Shown in pieces: positions 12,199 through 24,789 of a stretch of DNA of 64,000 nucleotides. Where the stretch lies: assembly GCA_021464245.1 (NCBI GenBank), contig JADCRB010000073.1:1054001-1118000 (forward strand), in the 5' to 3' direction. Each line of letters starts with the position of its first letter. Within the stretch, counting starts at the first letter, position 1. Source of the DNA: Carallia brachiata. Taxonomy: Eukaryota; Streptophyta; Magnoliopsida; Malpighiales; Rhizophoraceae. The position numbers and the translations under genes are program-made. The notes below the pieces were generated by a model that ran no database searches, had not been told where the DNA came from, and saw only the letters and a program-made list of their open reading frames with translations.

Positions 12199-13654
12199 AA
12201 CCATTTTTTGTTCTCACACTCTTCTGCAAGTTAGTTAGGACAAATGAAGATGTCAGCTACATATAATGGAACATCGATACAAGGGTGGCTAGTTTTATTA
12301 GTGGCCACAAATCTGCTGCTTCTTTACAGATCTTCCATTCATGAACATAATATCATTCAACGGGCTGGATAATGCCATGAACTGTGATATTACAATCTCC
12401 TCTGCTTTTGCACTGCCCTAATCCTTCCTTTTCTGTCCATTCCGCAAGCATCAACTATATACTAGTGTGCTTAACGTCATGGATCTTGTTTCCCAGGCAT
12501 CCATTGATTTAGGCAGCAGAACCTGTAAGAGCAGTCGTTCCCAATTCGTCAACATCGTATTTCAGACTGTATGCTGCTGCTATATTTTGTATTGTTCATA
12601 GGTTTTTGCTATCGATATTTGGTATAGATGGCAATCTGAAACTTTCCTGTGAATTTTGATTGGAGTCAGCTTTGTCTGACACCAACATAAAGTGGGATAG
12701 GTCTATGATGGCAATTGTTTGTATTTCTTGTTGGTCTTCCTTGACCATTAAATGGATGGATTTGGTCTACATTTTACTCAATGTTCAAAGCATTTATGCA
12801 TGAACTTTGTCTCCCTCTGAAATGCTGCCGAGCACGCTTGTCTTTGCCATCAAGGCTATGACACCTTGGACCTAACTTCTGTTTTGTGCTCTCTGGATAT
12901 TCGTTTGCCAAGGTCATGGGTGCTAAATAAGAATAAGGCAGCTTTGTCTTTGATTTTTGCAAAGATGACTAAAGCCTGTGATCGCTAAGTTATAATGGTG
13001 TTACTTTTTCGTTACATCAAACGCTCGTCCTTTAGATTGATCCACTTAAGGTGTGCCTTTTCTTTTTTCGGTTTGATGGTATCATACAAGTCAATGGATT
13101 GAATGGAGTGAGATTTATTGCAATATCACCGTCCATATAGAAATTGATTACTTCCAATAAACTCCACTCACGGATTTTCTCCACCGTAAGCTTAGGATTC
13201 CCCGTCCATTCATTCACCTCACTAAGAACCAAAAGTTTATTTTTTTGTCTATTAAAGAAGAGTCGTGAATTATACAATGAGGATAATTTTTTCTATTTTT
13301 ATAAATCTAATATATCTTTTCTTATAATTATAATTTAGGACCTCTAAAATAACTATTGCAGTGTCCTCAAAGAGACAAAAACAAAAGTTTTGACCCCACC
13401 CATTATCTTCAATTTTCTTGGAGTGGTAGTGTTAATTTTTGTTTCGATTTTGCCTTATCCTCGTATATCCTATGCTTGTTGCACAATTGAGGGCTTTCTT
13501 GAAAAAAACTTTTTCATGAACAACAGTAAGCAGTTTTCTTTAAAAAATGAAAAATACAAACAAAAACTTGTCAATGCTCAGAAAAGTAGCCCCTTTTTTA
13601 AGAACAACTGAAAAAAGTAGACTTGGCCCAGCAAAATATTTTATTTTTATTTTT

Positions 13655-13932
13655 TTAACAATATAGCGGTAGCTAGTGTTAGGTGATAGGCAAAAATCTT
13701 TGGTGGAAGGAACCTGCCATGGTATGGTGGGGGGCATATTGTTTTTAATTAAATCTTTTGTACGAGAATCAAGATTTCCATGGATTCTTCCATTATCAAG
13801 AGTCATTATCCACATATTGCGGTCTAGTGCAAAAGCATGACCAACTTTGCTGAGCTTCTCATCAGGATGATGCACATCCTTGTGCCAAGTTGAAATCTTG
13901 ATGCCAAAATAACCGATTTCGATTCCAACCAA
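13655..13932 (-). pseudogene. Unrecognised coding-like fragment
   Basis: A minus-strand open frame reads with protein-like composition for about 90 residues, including STWHKDVHHPDEKLSKVGHA, DRNMWIMTLDNGRIHGNLD and MPPTIPWQVPSTKDF. After that it runs into lysine- and phenylalanine-rich AT DNA. A second minus-strand open frame at 13032-13277 (TGNPKLTVEKIREWSLLEVI) might belong to the same relic. I do not recognise the family. The lack of start context and of neighbouring exons suggests a captured or decayed gene fragment, but chance is not excluded. Confidence 0.3.
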
Positions 13933-16240
13933 CGATGATGCTATAGCTTCAAGTCAATTATTTTTTTTAATTAATTGGTTGTTACTAAGTTTTAAATTCG
14001 AAACGTTCAATTTTAAAGACGATTCTATGTTAATGAAGTAGATCTCATTGATCAATTCAAGTAATTCTCAACAAATTGTTGTGAGGGAAGGAGAAAATAA
14101 AATAAAAATTATGCATGGTCACCAAATCCACTTTTATTATCATTTTTTAAACATAAATGAAGTGTGTGCCATCGTGGATGCCCCTCCACGACTTAAGAAG
14201 TTGGATTCCTTAAAAAAAAATTAAAAAACTTTGGTGGGTCAGCACTGACAATCAAAACCAGAAATGAAAAGATTCTTCCACTTTTAATTAGTTAAATTCA
14301 ATAAAATCTTTAACCATCCATCCAATGAAAGCAAAATTGACTTCTAACTCACTGCACATCAACACACCTCTCTTTGACTTTACCCACTTACCAATCGGTG
14401 AGCACTTTTTTTAGTGTCGCAAATTTGCTTACAGTTCATTGGAAAATGCAAAAAATTTATTGAAATCCCCACTAATAGAGACTTTAAAAGTGGGGTTATT
14501 TAAATTGATCAAAGCACTTCATCTCATTGATACAATTGAGATTTCTTGAATTCTTTTAAACCTAAAATGGTCAAAGCAAAAAAAAAAAAAATCATAGTAT
14601 AAAAGCCTCCCACGTTGTGGAGTCCAAAAAATGTTTAAGTATACATAATTTATTCAAATTTTTAAATTTCGATAACTTGAACTTGTGAATTCTATATTAC
14701 AATAAAATGATAATAAATAAGATAAAGTTAATTTCCTTTAGCGAACAATGGATAAGTATCTGAAAATCAATCTTCAAGTACATATATAGAGAGGTCTAAG
14801 GTGGTCTCTTTTCCTTTCAAACAAAGGAACCCCACATTCGAATAGAAAAGAAATATGGTAACCCCACATTCATGCAAAGTCCGCACAAAGGGCGGCTTAT
14901 CTCTTCACTATGTTTTCTGTCTTTGTTACCTTTTTATTTTTTCTTTTGTGGATCTTTTGTCGTAGCTAGTTTGTATTGTACCTATAAAACAAATTATGCA
15001 AACCTATAGCAAAAACAAATTGTATGTTATTATCCTTATTATTAATGGATCGATACAAACACAACTTGAATTCATCAACTTATAGTGTTCATATTAGATG
15101 CATTTGCTGGACTTATTGCCAGAGCCGGAATATAGGGCGTGTTACAGATGTTTGTAAAATCCATTTATTATGTGAATTTCACTATATAGTTATACTTTGA
15201 GTAAAACAAAAATAATTATATAATCTATTTAATGATATCTAATAATTTATATATATATATATATATAAACTCAACTATTCAAGGACCTATCATATTATTT
15301 CTAGATCTTATTTAAAAAATTTCACCTAATTATGTCCTTATTATATACAAAGAAAATTCTCTTTCATGATGTCACTTCATTTTGAAGTTAGGGAGGGATC
15401 AGCCTATTGATTAAATCTTGAAAAAACAAGAAATATAAATTTCCCGTGCAACCCCAACACTCGATTAATCGAGGGAGACCCCAAAAGGTTGAAAATAAAT
15501 TAATGATTGTCATAATTTTTTCAATGACGAAAATTCCCGTTAAGTAAATTCATTGTTGTTAGCACAGATTTTACTGTCCAAATTATCATTTGAATTCTTG
15601 AAACACACTGTATTGTGAGAATTTGAACTGGAAACCGTACGCTTAACTCCCATAATTATCATGGGATTTATTTGAGTAAGGAGCTAATGCTATACATAAG
15701 TGGTTGATGGTAGCGATTAATTTAATTTCATGTTGTCTACCATTGAGTTCTAAATTAATAAATCCACCGTACATTTTCTCTTAATCAATTATAATCATTC
15801 ATTTATTTAATCGCCTCCCTTAATGAGATTCTCACTCTAATAATAAGAGGTTCTCTAATTAATGAGATATTATATTTTCCACCATAGGACAAAAATAAAT
15901 ATAAAAGTAGTCCCCTTCACATGTATGTGTCTTACATTATACTTTGATGTTAATTAACTCTTGATTATTTTTTGGTCTGAGATCTCTTAGTATCTAGAAG
16001 TGATACTGAGTCTTAACTAATTCGAAATTGAGTCGAGAAGGTTGTAAGGGGGACAAAATTCTCCCAGTACCTATTTTCTTTATAAACAAGGTTCGAATAT
16101 AATGCCTTATTTAAGAGAAATTGAGTTTCACGTCACTAAAACTAACAGGCATTTTGGACCGACAAACATTAATTAATTAACTCTTGATTGTACTGTCCGT
16201 CTTATTGCTAAAAACAAGAACAAAGCTAGCGGTTCCCTTA

Positions 16241-16507
16241 CTATATAGGTAACACCATCATCTCCTAAATGTTCCCACCTTCTTCTCTTTCTTTGCTCTT
16301 TTTTACTTGATCCAACATCCTTCTCTCTCTATGTCTCTATCTTTGTGTTTGTCTATTTGATTTTTCTTTGTATCGGAGCCAGTTGATCGGATTGATTATA
16401 TGGGGATCATGATGGCAATTTTGAAGATGAGAAGATTAAGATGCCATCTTTCGTCAATGTTTAAAGGATTCACTGCCAGTAAGTTAGCCTTTGGAGCCTC
16501 GGGCTAA
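16241..16507 (+). other. Possible small transcription unit with a 35-codon ORF
   Basis: A TATA-like CTATATAGG at 16241-16249 is followed by a pyrimidine-rich leader-like stretch and then an ATG at 16400. The ORF runs to a TAA at 16505-16507 and encodes a short basic peptide with MMAILKMRRLRCHLSSMFKG. A strong donor-like GTAAGT lies inside it at 16480-16485, so a spliced non-coding RNA or a longer spliced gene is equally possible. I recognise neither the peptide nor a microRNA here. Confidence 0.22.
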
Positions 16508-19500
16508 AGAATGGTGATTTGACTTTGAGGGTATGCAAACCTCTCTAGGCAAGTCTAATGCTTGGCTTCTAATTGTCCTTTTCCTTTTCCCATGTTTTAG
16601 AGTAAAGGTAATGTTTGGTTGCCAAGAAAATGGAGGAAAGTTAATAAAATAAAGTTGGGATATTGGCTCCATGTGTTATTTGTATTCCAAAATTTTCCTT
16701 CATCTTTTAGATATGTCATTTGGTAAATCTATCAGTAGTTCTTTAAATTTTTGTTTATTGAACGTTGATGATCTCAGAGATTATTATAGAAACCCCAAAT
16801 CAACTTGAGTGTTGGATAATAAACCTTCATTGATTAGCAAATGTTTTTATACGATTTGAAAAGTGCTGTAACAAACTTCTCAAAGAAAAAAGGGAAAGAA
16901 AAAAAAAAAAATGAAAAAGAGGTACTGCAACAAGCTGTTCTTTGTTATTGCGATGCTAACACCTAATTAGGTTTAATTACGACGAATGCAGCCAAAGCTC
17001 CATTGGGTTAGTGATAAAACCGACAAGGGTTTTGGTTCAATTCTTTTACTAGGGTTTGTTGTCTGTAAATAAATTGGATCAGTGCCTTAAAAGAAAGGAA
17101 CAATCATAATTACACTTTAAAACTCTCGTTCACCTAACATTTCCCTGTTCTTTTTTCTAGAGAAAGAAGGGTTAATCTAGTAAATGAAAAAAAAGGTAGC
17201 AATCAAAGTCAAGCCATGCGATGAAGACGATGCAAAGTTCTAGACCCAAATCTTTTAAAAAATTTACTTTAATTAACAAAAGTAGTTCAAGAACAACTTA
17301 GATATGCTTAGTAGAAAGCAATGGAATGTAATTAATGGGATAAAACATTCCGCTAAATCCTATAAAACATCACTTTAATCAGTTGTTTAAGTGATGGAAA
17401 TTAAGAAAGATTACCGGCTCACAGGGGATTCCGTCAAAATAATTATAACTCAATAAAAAGAAGTATATGATTAGCGGTGTTACCAATCCGAGTTTGCCTT
17501 CTCGTAATAAAAATGATAAAGAGGCATAAAAATATCTCTCTATACAATAAATTTTTTTAGAGAATTTGCATCTCTATTTAGGTTGGTTAGGATCCCACCT
17601 CGATCACAATAAATTTCAAAGAGGGAATACGTTCATAGAAAACTCTTTGTGTGGTTAGTTTTGGGTCTCAAAAATTATAGACCCCATCTAATTACAAGGA
17701 CGATTCCAACAAATTGAGCTCCTCACGAATATGCACACGATCAAGACTACGTAACGAAGCTATAACGTAATAACGCAATTTCATCTGACGATGTCTAATG
17801 ATTTATCAACTTTATTTCTTTAAATAATTTAATAATCCAACGACTCATATTATTTCATTTATAATTTGAATTCAGAAGGCAAAATGCATATATGCATGCT
17901 ATATAGATAAAGTGGAGAAGCCGAATTGGCTCCAAACATATGGGACGTGCCAGTGGTAATGCATTAAATATTTCAGGAGTTTAACTCGAAGGCCCTGCTA
18001 AGATGACAGTTACAATTAAAACAGACACACCATGGCATCGGAACCCATATTCCTAAGCCTGCAAAGTAACTTTAGATAAATTCAGCTACAGCCCAAAATG
18101 GTCCATTTCCTTGCATCCTAGACGAGTCGAACAAACAGGAACCTCAGGTACCTTCCAAAAACAAAACAAAAGCCTGTGTTCTGAAAGTGATGTTTTTCTA
18201 CCTCTTCTCAATCTTGGGGGTATCACTATGGAGATAGCTGGACTTGAACATATGCCTTTTTCTTTACTTTTCCTTTTGTTTTTTTCTTTTTTGGTATTGA
18301 GAATATAAGATTGAAATTCGAACTCGTCCTACATATAACCCTGAGAGTCTATCCTCAGTATCATTCGATCAAACGCCGATTGGTGAATATATGCCCTTTT
18401 AATAGTATAGACGTGTAGGCAGATACATCTCAGATAGAAAAGCCAACAGGTTACAGGTTACATGTTTTATGGCTTTCTGCACTTCCGTTGGAAAATCAAT
18501 CCTTGTCATGAACCACAACTTTTAGGATAAGGATGATAGAACACACTGGACCGCTGCCTTGTATCATCATCTCCTTTTCGTTGTCAAATTTCGAATAATT
18601 TAATTCTATTCTGAGTTAGTCACGATGTATCTACACTAGTGGAAAATGACAGGCAAACCAAAAAAGAAAAAAAGATAATGAGCATTATGTCTGTCATATT
18701 CTAGCAATTTTTCTATTGGCTAAGTGAGTCACCAAGGACAGTGGTGAGGACAAAGGTTGGCAAAAATCATTAACAATGGTGGATTAGTCCAATGACAGAT
18801 CATCAGCAATTGAAGAAGATTCAAAGCAACAAAAATGACCACATACCAAGTTGGAAACCTTCCATGGTATTAATTGAAAGGTTCTGTTCTGCGGCCTTGT
18901 TAACAACCTGCACTTGTAGTTTTGACTAAAGAACATGACAGTAATTAGCAGGTTGCATATCCAAATTCATTGACAGTTGAACAAATTTAGCATCGAAAAG
19001 CCGGGTAGGTGCAGCTAATGGATTTTTCATCGAAAACAAACGTTAAGGCTGCACATATCTAAGCCTTCCATAGACCATCATAGTCATATGTACATGCTGA
19101 GCATAAAAATACTTACGCAAGTATTTGCATGATGAGGATAACAATCTCAGTACAGTAAGCAAAGTGTCGTTTTTCTGTCATCTAAACTTGTAATAAAAGG
19201 TCTATTGAAGTTATCCACATAAAATAAAAGTTAGTGGAATCCTAGGAAGATAACAAAATGGTTAAAGCTGGATATTCCAATTGAATCTTCAAAAGTTCAG
19301 ATCTCATTTAAACTTTAAGTGTCCACTCATCAGTCAATAATATGGAAAGCAAGTACGAAGAACATTCCGTACATCTTCCCCCAAGAAGAGAAAAAAAAGG
19401 GGGATAGCTAAACAACTTCACCTAAAAAGATAATAAGAAATGAATGTAATGCAAAGGTAAACTCCATATATGATATGAGAAGCCCTTAAGAACTAGATAA

Positions 19501-20440
19501 ATTGCTAGCATGTGAATCATCATGATGACAAACAATTTAGGCAGGAAGCAAAAAGAAGAAGCAATGAATGAATGAGTATACAATAAAAACTAGCATACAC
19601 CTGTCATCAATGCAAAAAAGCTAAAGTAGAGAACACACACATAATCAATTTGGTTCATCGGATGGCAAGAGCCACACAGAATAATTCTTTTTTTTTGTTT
19701 TGTTTTGGTTGAAATAATTCTTTAATGTTATGCCGGTCCATTTATATTTCAGCAAACCCAGCTGCCACACCACTTGCATATGGCACCAAGCCTCTGTCCT
19801 AAGATTTCATGCCAGGCAGTTTCTGTAGCAACCACTTTCAACCACCCTTTGTCCAGGCCCAAACCCACAAGCTTACACCAAGAAAAAGAAGAAAGGCAAG
19901 GTACTAAGACAAAGACTTTTCTTTCAGACCAAAAATTGCCATGTACAAATGACATTAGCAGGACCTTAATCTACTTTCATCCATCTCTAGCCATAATCCT
20001 GTTTGTTTTTATTCATTCACTGAAAGATTAATGAAGAGGGTTAAATGTTTTTGAAGCCAAAAACCTGAAACTCAAAAAGAAATTCAGATAGACTCTTAAT
20101 TGACATTCCACGACTTCATATCCAGTTTTAATTAATGTACTTTGATTTGAACCATAGCTACTAATATGCCAGTAGAATGATTGAAGCAAGTGAGCGGGTA
20201 AGAGACTCCATGTACCACTTTAGTCCAGCTGGAAACCAGGCTCTTAACAGGAGAAACTTTACAACTCTAGAATTCATTACAAAAATTCAATATTGAGTGA
20301 TCAATGTCACTATGATCGGACATCTCTGAAAGTGTTTTTACAACAAACCTCCCGCAAGATTGACATTTTTCTAATTTAATACTTACAAATAGATCTAATG
20401 GTCAGCATCAAATAGATTACAAAAACAAGCCAAAATAAAC

Positions 20441-23400
20441 TTACAACATCACCCTAAGGTGCATGTCAGCACAAGAAACACATGTTAAGGGCTCGTGTGG
20501 TTCACGATCTTCAAAGCCTCTCAAATATGTCCTAATTCCAAGGTGCTCTGAAGCATATGTCATGAAAGATGCCAAAACTATGCCCCCCACAACCATCAAC
20601 CCTAACCTGTGAAAAAATCGCACACCATGTCTCTTGATTCTCCTTTTTCAAGGAAGTTACATAACAAATAAGAATAATTCACTGATTCTAAAAAGAGAAA
20701 ATCAAATGTTAGTATTTCAATGAAATTTTCATCAAGCACATTACCTCAGAATAGAGCAGTAATCCCAAAGATACAAGGCAAAGACGGGGCAATAACCGAA
20801 AACAGGCCATCCCCAACCAATAATAACAAACGGGGAAACCAGAAGATGATCCTAACCGTTGATGACCTGCAAAACATAAGGAAAAAAAACATCAAAATTA
20901 TCCTTGACATGGTAAGGAAAACAAGAAGATGTCGCCAAGTACAAAGTAATCCAGCTGGGAACCACCTTTTCCAGAATCATCATCAAAAGTTTCTGGATGC
21001 GACGAGTCTGATACTGCTTGAGTTGCTGCCATCCTTCCCCAGAGGTAGATAACATGGAGAAAACCTCCAAATAGAAGAAAGAACATTGTGAAGGTCCACT
21101 CATACAAGAGGAGCAAACCAGTCCATGGCGTCACTTGCCGGGGTACAATTGCGAGACCAAATGCAAGGGATACCAGAGCAGCCATAAAGCACACACAGAT
21201 GGAGACTCCACCCACATATGGAGGCACCTTGGACTGAGCAACATTACAGAACTGCTTGATATCAACACAGGAACGGCCAAAAAACCAGCTTCTAAATGCA
21301 CAGGGCAACCAGCCAAAATCAAACATAAACAAAGGGAAGAGGAAACAAACCTGATGCGCGAAAGTTGCCAAAGAAACACCAGAATAAGCAATAGTTGCAC
21401 TAGATCTGATTTTGTAATACAGGTGCTTGAGCTGATCACACAAAGAACTTCGGCAAAATGTCCGCGTCTGCACCAAAATTTAAGACACAACCAATATATA
21501 CAAAGTTAAAAACATAGACACAATTACCAACAATTAAAAATTTACAAGCGTGAAGTAGCTAACCTGAAGAAATGAATGATAATAACAGAAGAATAAAGCA
21601 CAAAAAGGTAACAAGAACAAGAATTTGACAAGAAGTTTGTCCTTGGGATTTGTGCCACCTCCAGTTCCAGGAAGGGATTCCTCAAGCTCTTCCCTAACTC
21701 TCTGTAGCATTATCAAGCAAAGTCACAAATTTTACCATTACATGTCACCTAAATCCCACTGCAGAAAGCAAGAAAAAGACTATACGACCGCCAATATGCA
21801 AAAACTATTTAGGACATAATAAACTGCAACCAATGTTCATTGTCGCAATCTGCCAGATCATGTAAAGCACCAGACCAGAAGCTAGTACCAAAATGAAACC
21901 AGAATGAGAAACCACACTTTTGGCAGCTACCAAAAAAGAATAGGATCACCAACCCAATACCCACCCTCTAAACACGCAAAACCCCAAGAAAGAATCCAAG
22001 AACAGCAGGTTCTGAAGAGAAATTTGTACAGTCAATATACTGAGAATAGCAAAAACTAATACCTGCCATACGTCAACAGGTCTTAAAAGCCAAGAAGTCC
22101 ACCAGTCCCACGGTTTAAGAGGGCCAAGTGTATAGTGAATAACACGAAGCTCAGTCTCATCCACCATCCACTACATGCGAACACACACATATCAGTAAAA
22201 TTCATAAACTAGAAAAAAAATATAATTTCTAAGAAAATACAACAGCTATCACTATCAGAAATTCAGAACCATGCAAACAGAGAAAACCGTGGATCAAACC
22301 TCTGCTGCTTATGATCCTTATTAGACTGAAATAGAATTGTGACAAACCAACAATCAGTCCAATGATGCAAACCACTGACAGATGGGTTTTAGTATGGTTT
22401 CACAAACATAGAAGTGAGCATCAAATCATGTCGAAAATTCCCCACTGACATTAACGAATCGCCTTATTATCTAAATACATGAATTACCTTGTTAGCGAGC
22501 ATGTAAAGACCCACATCTGCATTATAAAGAGTAGAAAGCCGCTCCATATCAGGTGCAGGTCTAGAATTCAAAACTTCCAGGGGTAAATTAGGTTGGAAAA
22601 CATGTGCACTGGGAAAGTCGGAATAATACGAATTCAGAAACCCCTGATCTCCTGTAACCAAGCAACATTGCAATTTTATTAGATAGGCAGATAGATCGAT
22701 GATGACAGTGAGCAACACATAAAGAGGAAGAAACTTCAGCGATAAGAAATTTATATACAAGTTAAACATGAGACAAACAAAATTCAATATACTACAAAAT
22801 TTCCTGTCTGCAAGTTGACATCATAGCCTATTAAGTGGATCCATACAACTTATGAACGAAATATCCACCAAACTATATAGTTCTCTGTGTAGAAGTAAAT
22901 GCCATTAACTACATAATTGATACACAACCATGGAAACTGAGAACTCTAAAAGGATTCTAACCAATAAATAACTAATTAACTCATCTGACATAGCAGCTGC
23001 CTCATATACCAAGAACTGCCTCAGAAACACGGATTGAACACAACAGCATCAAATAAAAATTATCATACAAATATTACATACGAAAAAGGCTATCATCAGA
23101 ACAAGATAACCCATTCGATACAAGCACAAACTAAACATAAGAGAATGCTTGACCTCCAGTGTACGAGGGCAAGGTTTTTACTTTGCTCATCATGTCGTTA
23201 AAAACCGATTCAGATGGTTCCACCACCATGACTCCGGAATTCAACCTTTCTGAATGCTTCAGATTAGCACAGAATTTTGCACATTTAAAGAGATCCTCAA
23301 TATTTTTTACCACAATAGTATCTGCGTCGAGATATACAACTGCACAAAAGAGATTCCAACAGTTAGCTAAACTACCAAAAAATGTCGTGTCAATTAAAAT

Positions 23401-24789
23401 TCCAACAGGCACCATTACATGCACTTGTATGACATTCTTTTTCCCCTTTTCTGGATTTAGCGGTTGGGGTGTGTTGTTTACCTTTTTTGTACTTTGTCAT
23501 GTTAAATATCTTAAGCTTGGTGTAAACGCCCCAAAATCTCTTTGGCCGAACTTGATTAGGATTTTCCAATAAGCTAATCTTCTCCACTATCCACCCATCA
23601 GCCTGCAAGACAATGTGAACCAAACCAACCCCCCCCCCCCCAAAAAAAACACAAAAAAAAAAAAAAGAAAAAGATGTGAGGAGAAATTTTTCAGGTTCAA
23701 GTAATATCTTACTCCGCCAATAATCTCAAAACTAATGAACCAAAGTTGAGGAAAATCATCCATTTTTCTTAAAAAGGAAAGAGTAAAAAATCAACCATCA
23801 ATGTCGTCCTCAAAAGTACAAATATCAGACTAAATTGCACACCCAAGTAGCTGTATTAGTCATTAGATAACTTAGAAGAAGTCAGCCAGTCACTTTATAC
23901 CGAGTAAATCAATGATGATCTCTTAAAAGTTCAAAGCTCTACACTACTCCATTAATTGAAATAATCAACCTTGTCATCCAAATGGAGCTTTCACTTACAA
24001 TTAAAGCAATCTTCACACACCAAGTGAACAATAGAACAACTTCATCACTAGCTTCCTAAATTTCCTCAGCCACCAAACATATTATCTAATGATAAATCTC
24101 AATATTTATATTTCTCCCCACCTCATTGAGCATCAGAAAATAAATATCGGTATAGGAAATAAATAAGCAACCAAAAAAATGAAAGCAGATTTTCTCAGCA
24201 ACCAAGCAAACATATCAAGAAAAAGGAAAAAAAAAAAACAAGAAACATTTCAAGAAAACACATCAAGAAACAAGCGACAAAGCAAATGTATATAAAAGAA
24301 GAGTACGAAGTCTTTTTTTACCGATTCTTGGCGAATTCTTCGCGAATCAGTTTTTTTTTTTTAATGTGGCAAGAAATTTTTAATAATTTTACTTTTATTT
24401 TTTTTAACTAAACTTTAGATACAGTATTATCTTAAAATTTAAGAATTTAACGCTATTCGTAAAAGTTTCGTGAATAAAGTTTAATACAGTTTATCCTTAT
24501 TTATAAAAGAACAAAGACAAGGAAAATGAAAAAAAAAAAAAACCTCAAGAAGCTTGTTGGCGTAGTCAGAAACACCATCGGAGACCAGAACCACCATGTC
24601 CTTCTTCGATCCAGTGTTCCTAATCGATTTCCCCAAAACCCTAACTCCTAAAAGAAACTCATCTCCGTACAACAGCGTCACGTAAGCCTCCTCCTCCGTC
24701 TCCGTTCTCTGCGATCCAACCGAAACTCCACGCTCTATCGAAACCAACGCGATCAGCATAAACAGAGCTACTAATTTTAATAATCTCAT
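20441..24789 (-). CDS. IPUT1: Inositol phosphorylceramide glucuronosyltransferase (IPUT1/PGSIP6-like), 9 exons, frameshifted exon 8
   Basis: Exons in coding order: 24789-24544, 23602-23482, 23339-23154, 22651-22488, 22170-22063, 21701-21564, 21467-20966, 20866-20745, 20606-20441. A signal-anchor N-terminus precedes a GT8 catalytic domain: YVTLLYGDEFLLGVRVLGKS, the DAD metal motif in VVYLDADTIVVKNIEDLF (about residues 127-129), LNSGVMVVEPS, YNADVGLYMLANKW and HYTLGPLKPWDWW. Several membrane segments follow in exons 6-9. The family adds glucuronic acid to inositol phosphorylceramide in the Golgi, the first step of plant GIPC sphingolipid headgroup assembly. The order and spacing of motifs closely match Arabidopsis At5g18480 as I recall it. 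Exon 8 (122 bases) breaks the frame: coding sense passes through three frames (WLGMACF, then VIAPSLPCIFGITALF, then RLGLMVVGGIVLASF in exon 9), as if two bases were missing. Repaired length would be about 584 residues. Confidence 0.9.
23629..23663. repeat. Poly-C/poly-A homopolymer tract in IPUT1 intron 1
   Basis: About a dozen consecutive C residues are followed at once by A-runs (plus strand), inside the first intron. Such tracts are prone to slippage and to sequencing length errors. Confidence 0.7.

Larger units (their letters stand above)
12199..20440. other. Gene-poor region of about 8 kb
   Basis: The first 400 or so bases are probably TH2 3' UTR. Beyond that I see no gene with recognisable homology. 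Two unknown minus-strand open frames (13.0-13.9 kb), a possible small transcription unit near 16.24-16.51 kb and a TA run at 15249-15268 are the only features noted. The stretch at 17-20.4 kb holds only short open frames and scattered repeat-like phrases. Confidence 0.5.

Noticed and set aside
14870..14910. Possible SINE or tRNA gene
   Set aside because: No paired A and B boxes, no cloverleaf and no poly(A).
17905..17960. miR164-like phrase TGGAGAAGCC
   Set aside because: Similarity to miR164 stops after nine bases and no pairing arm is present nearby.
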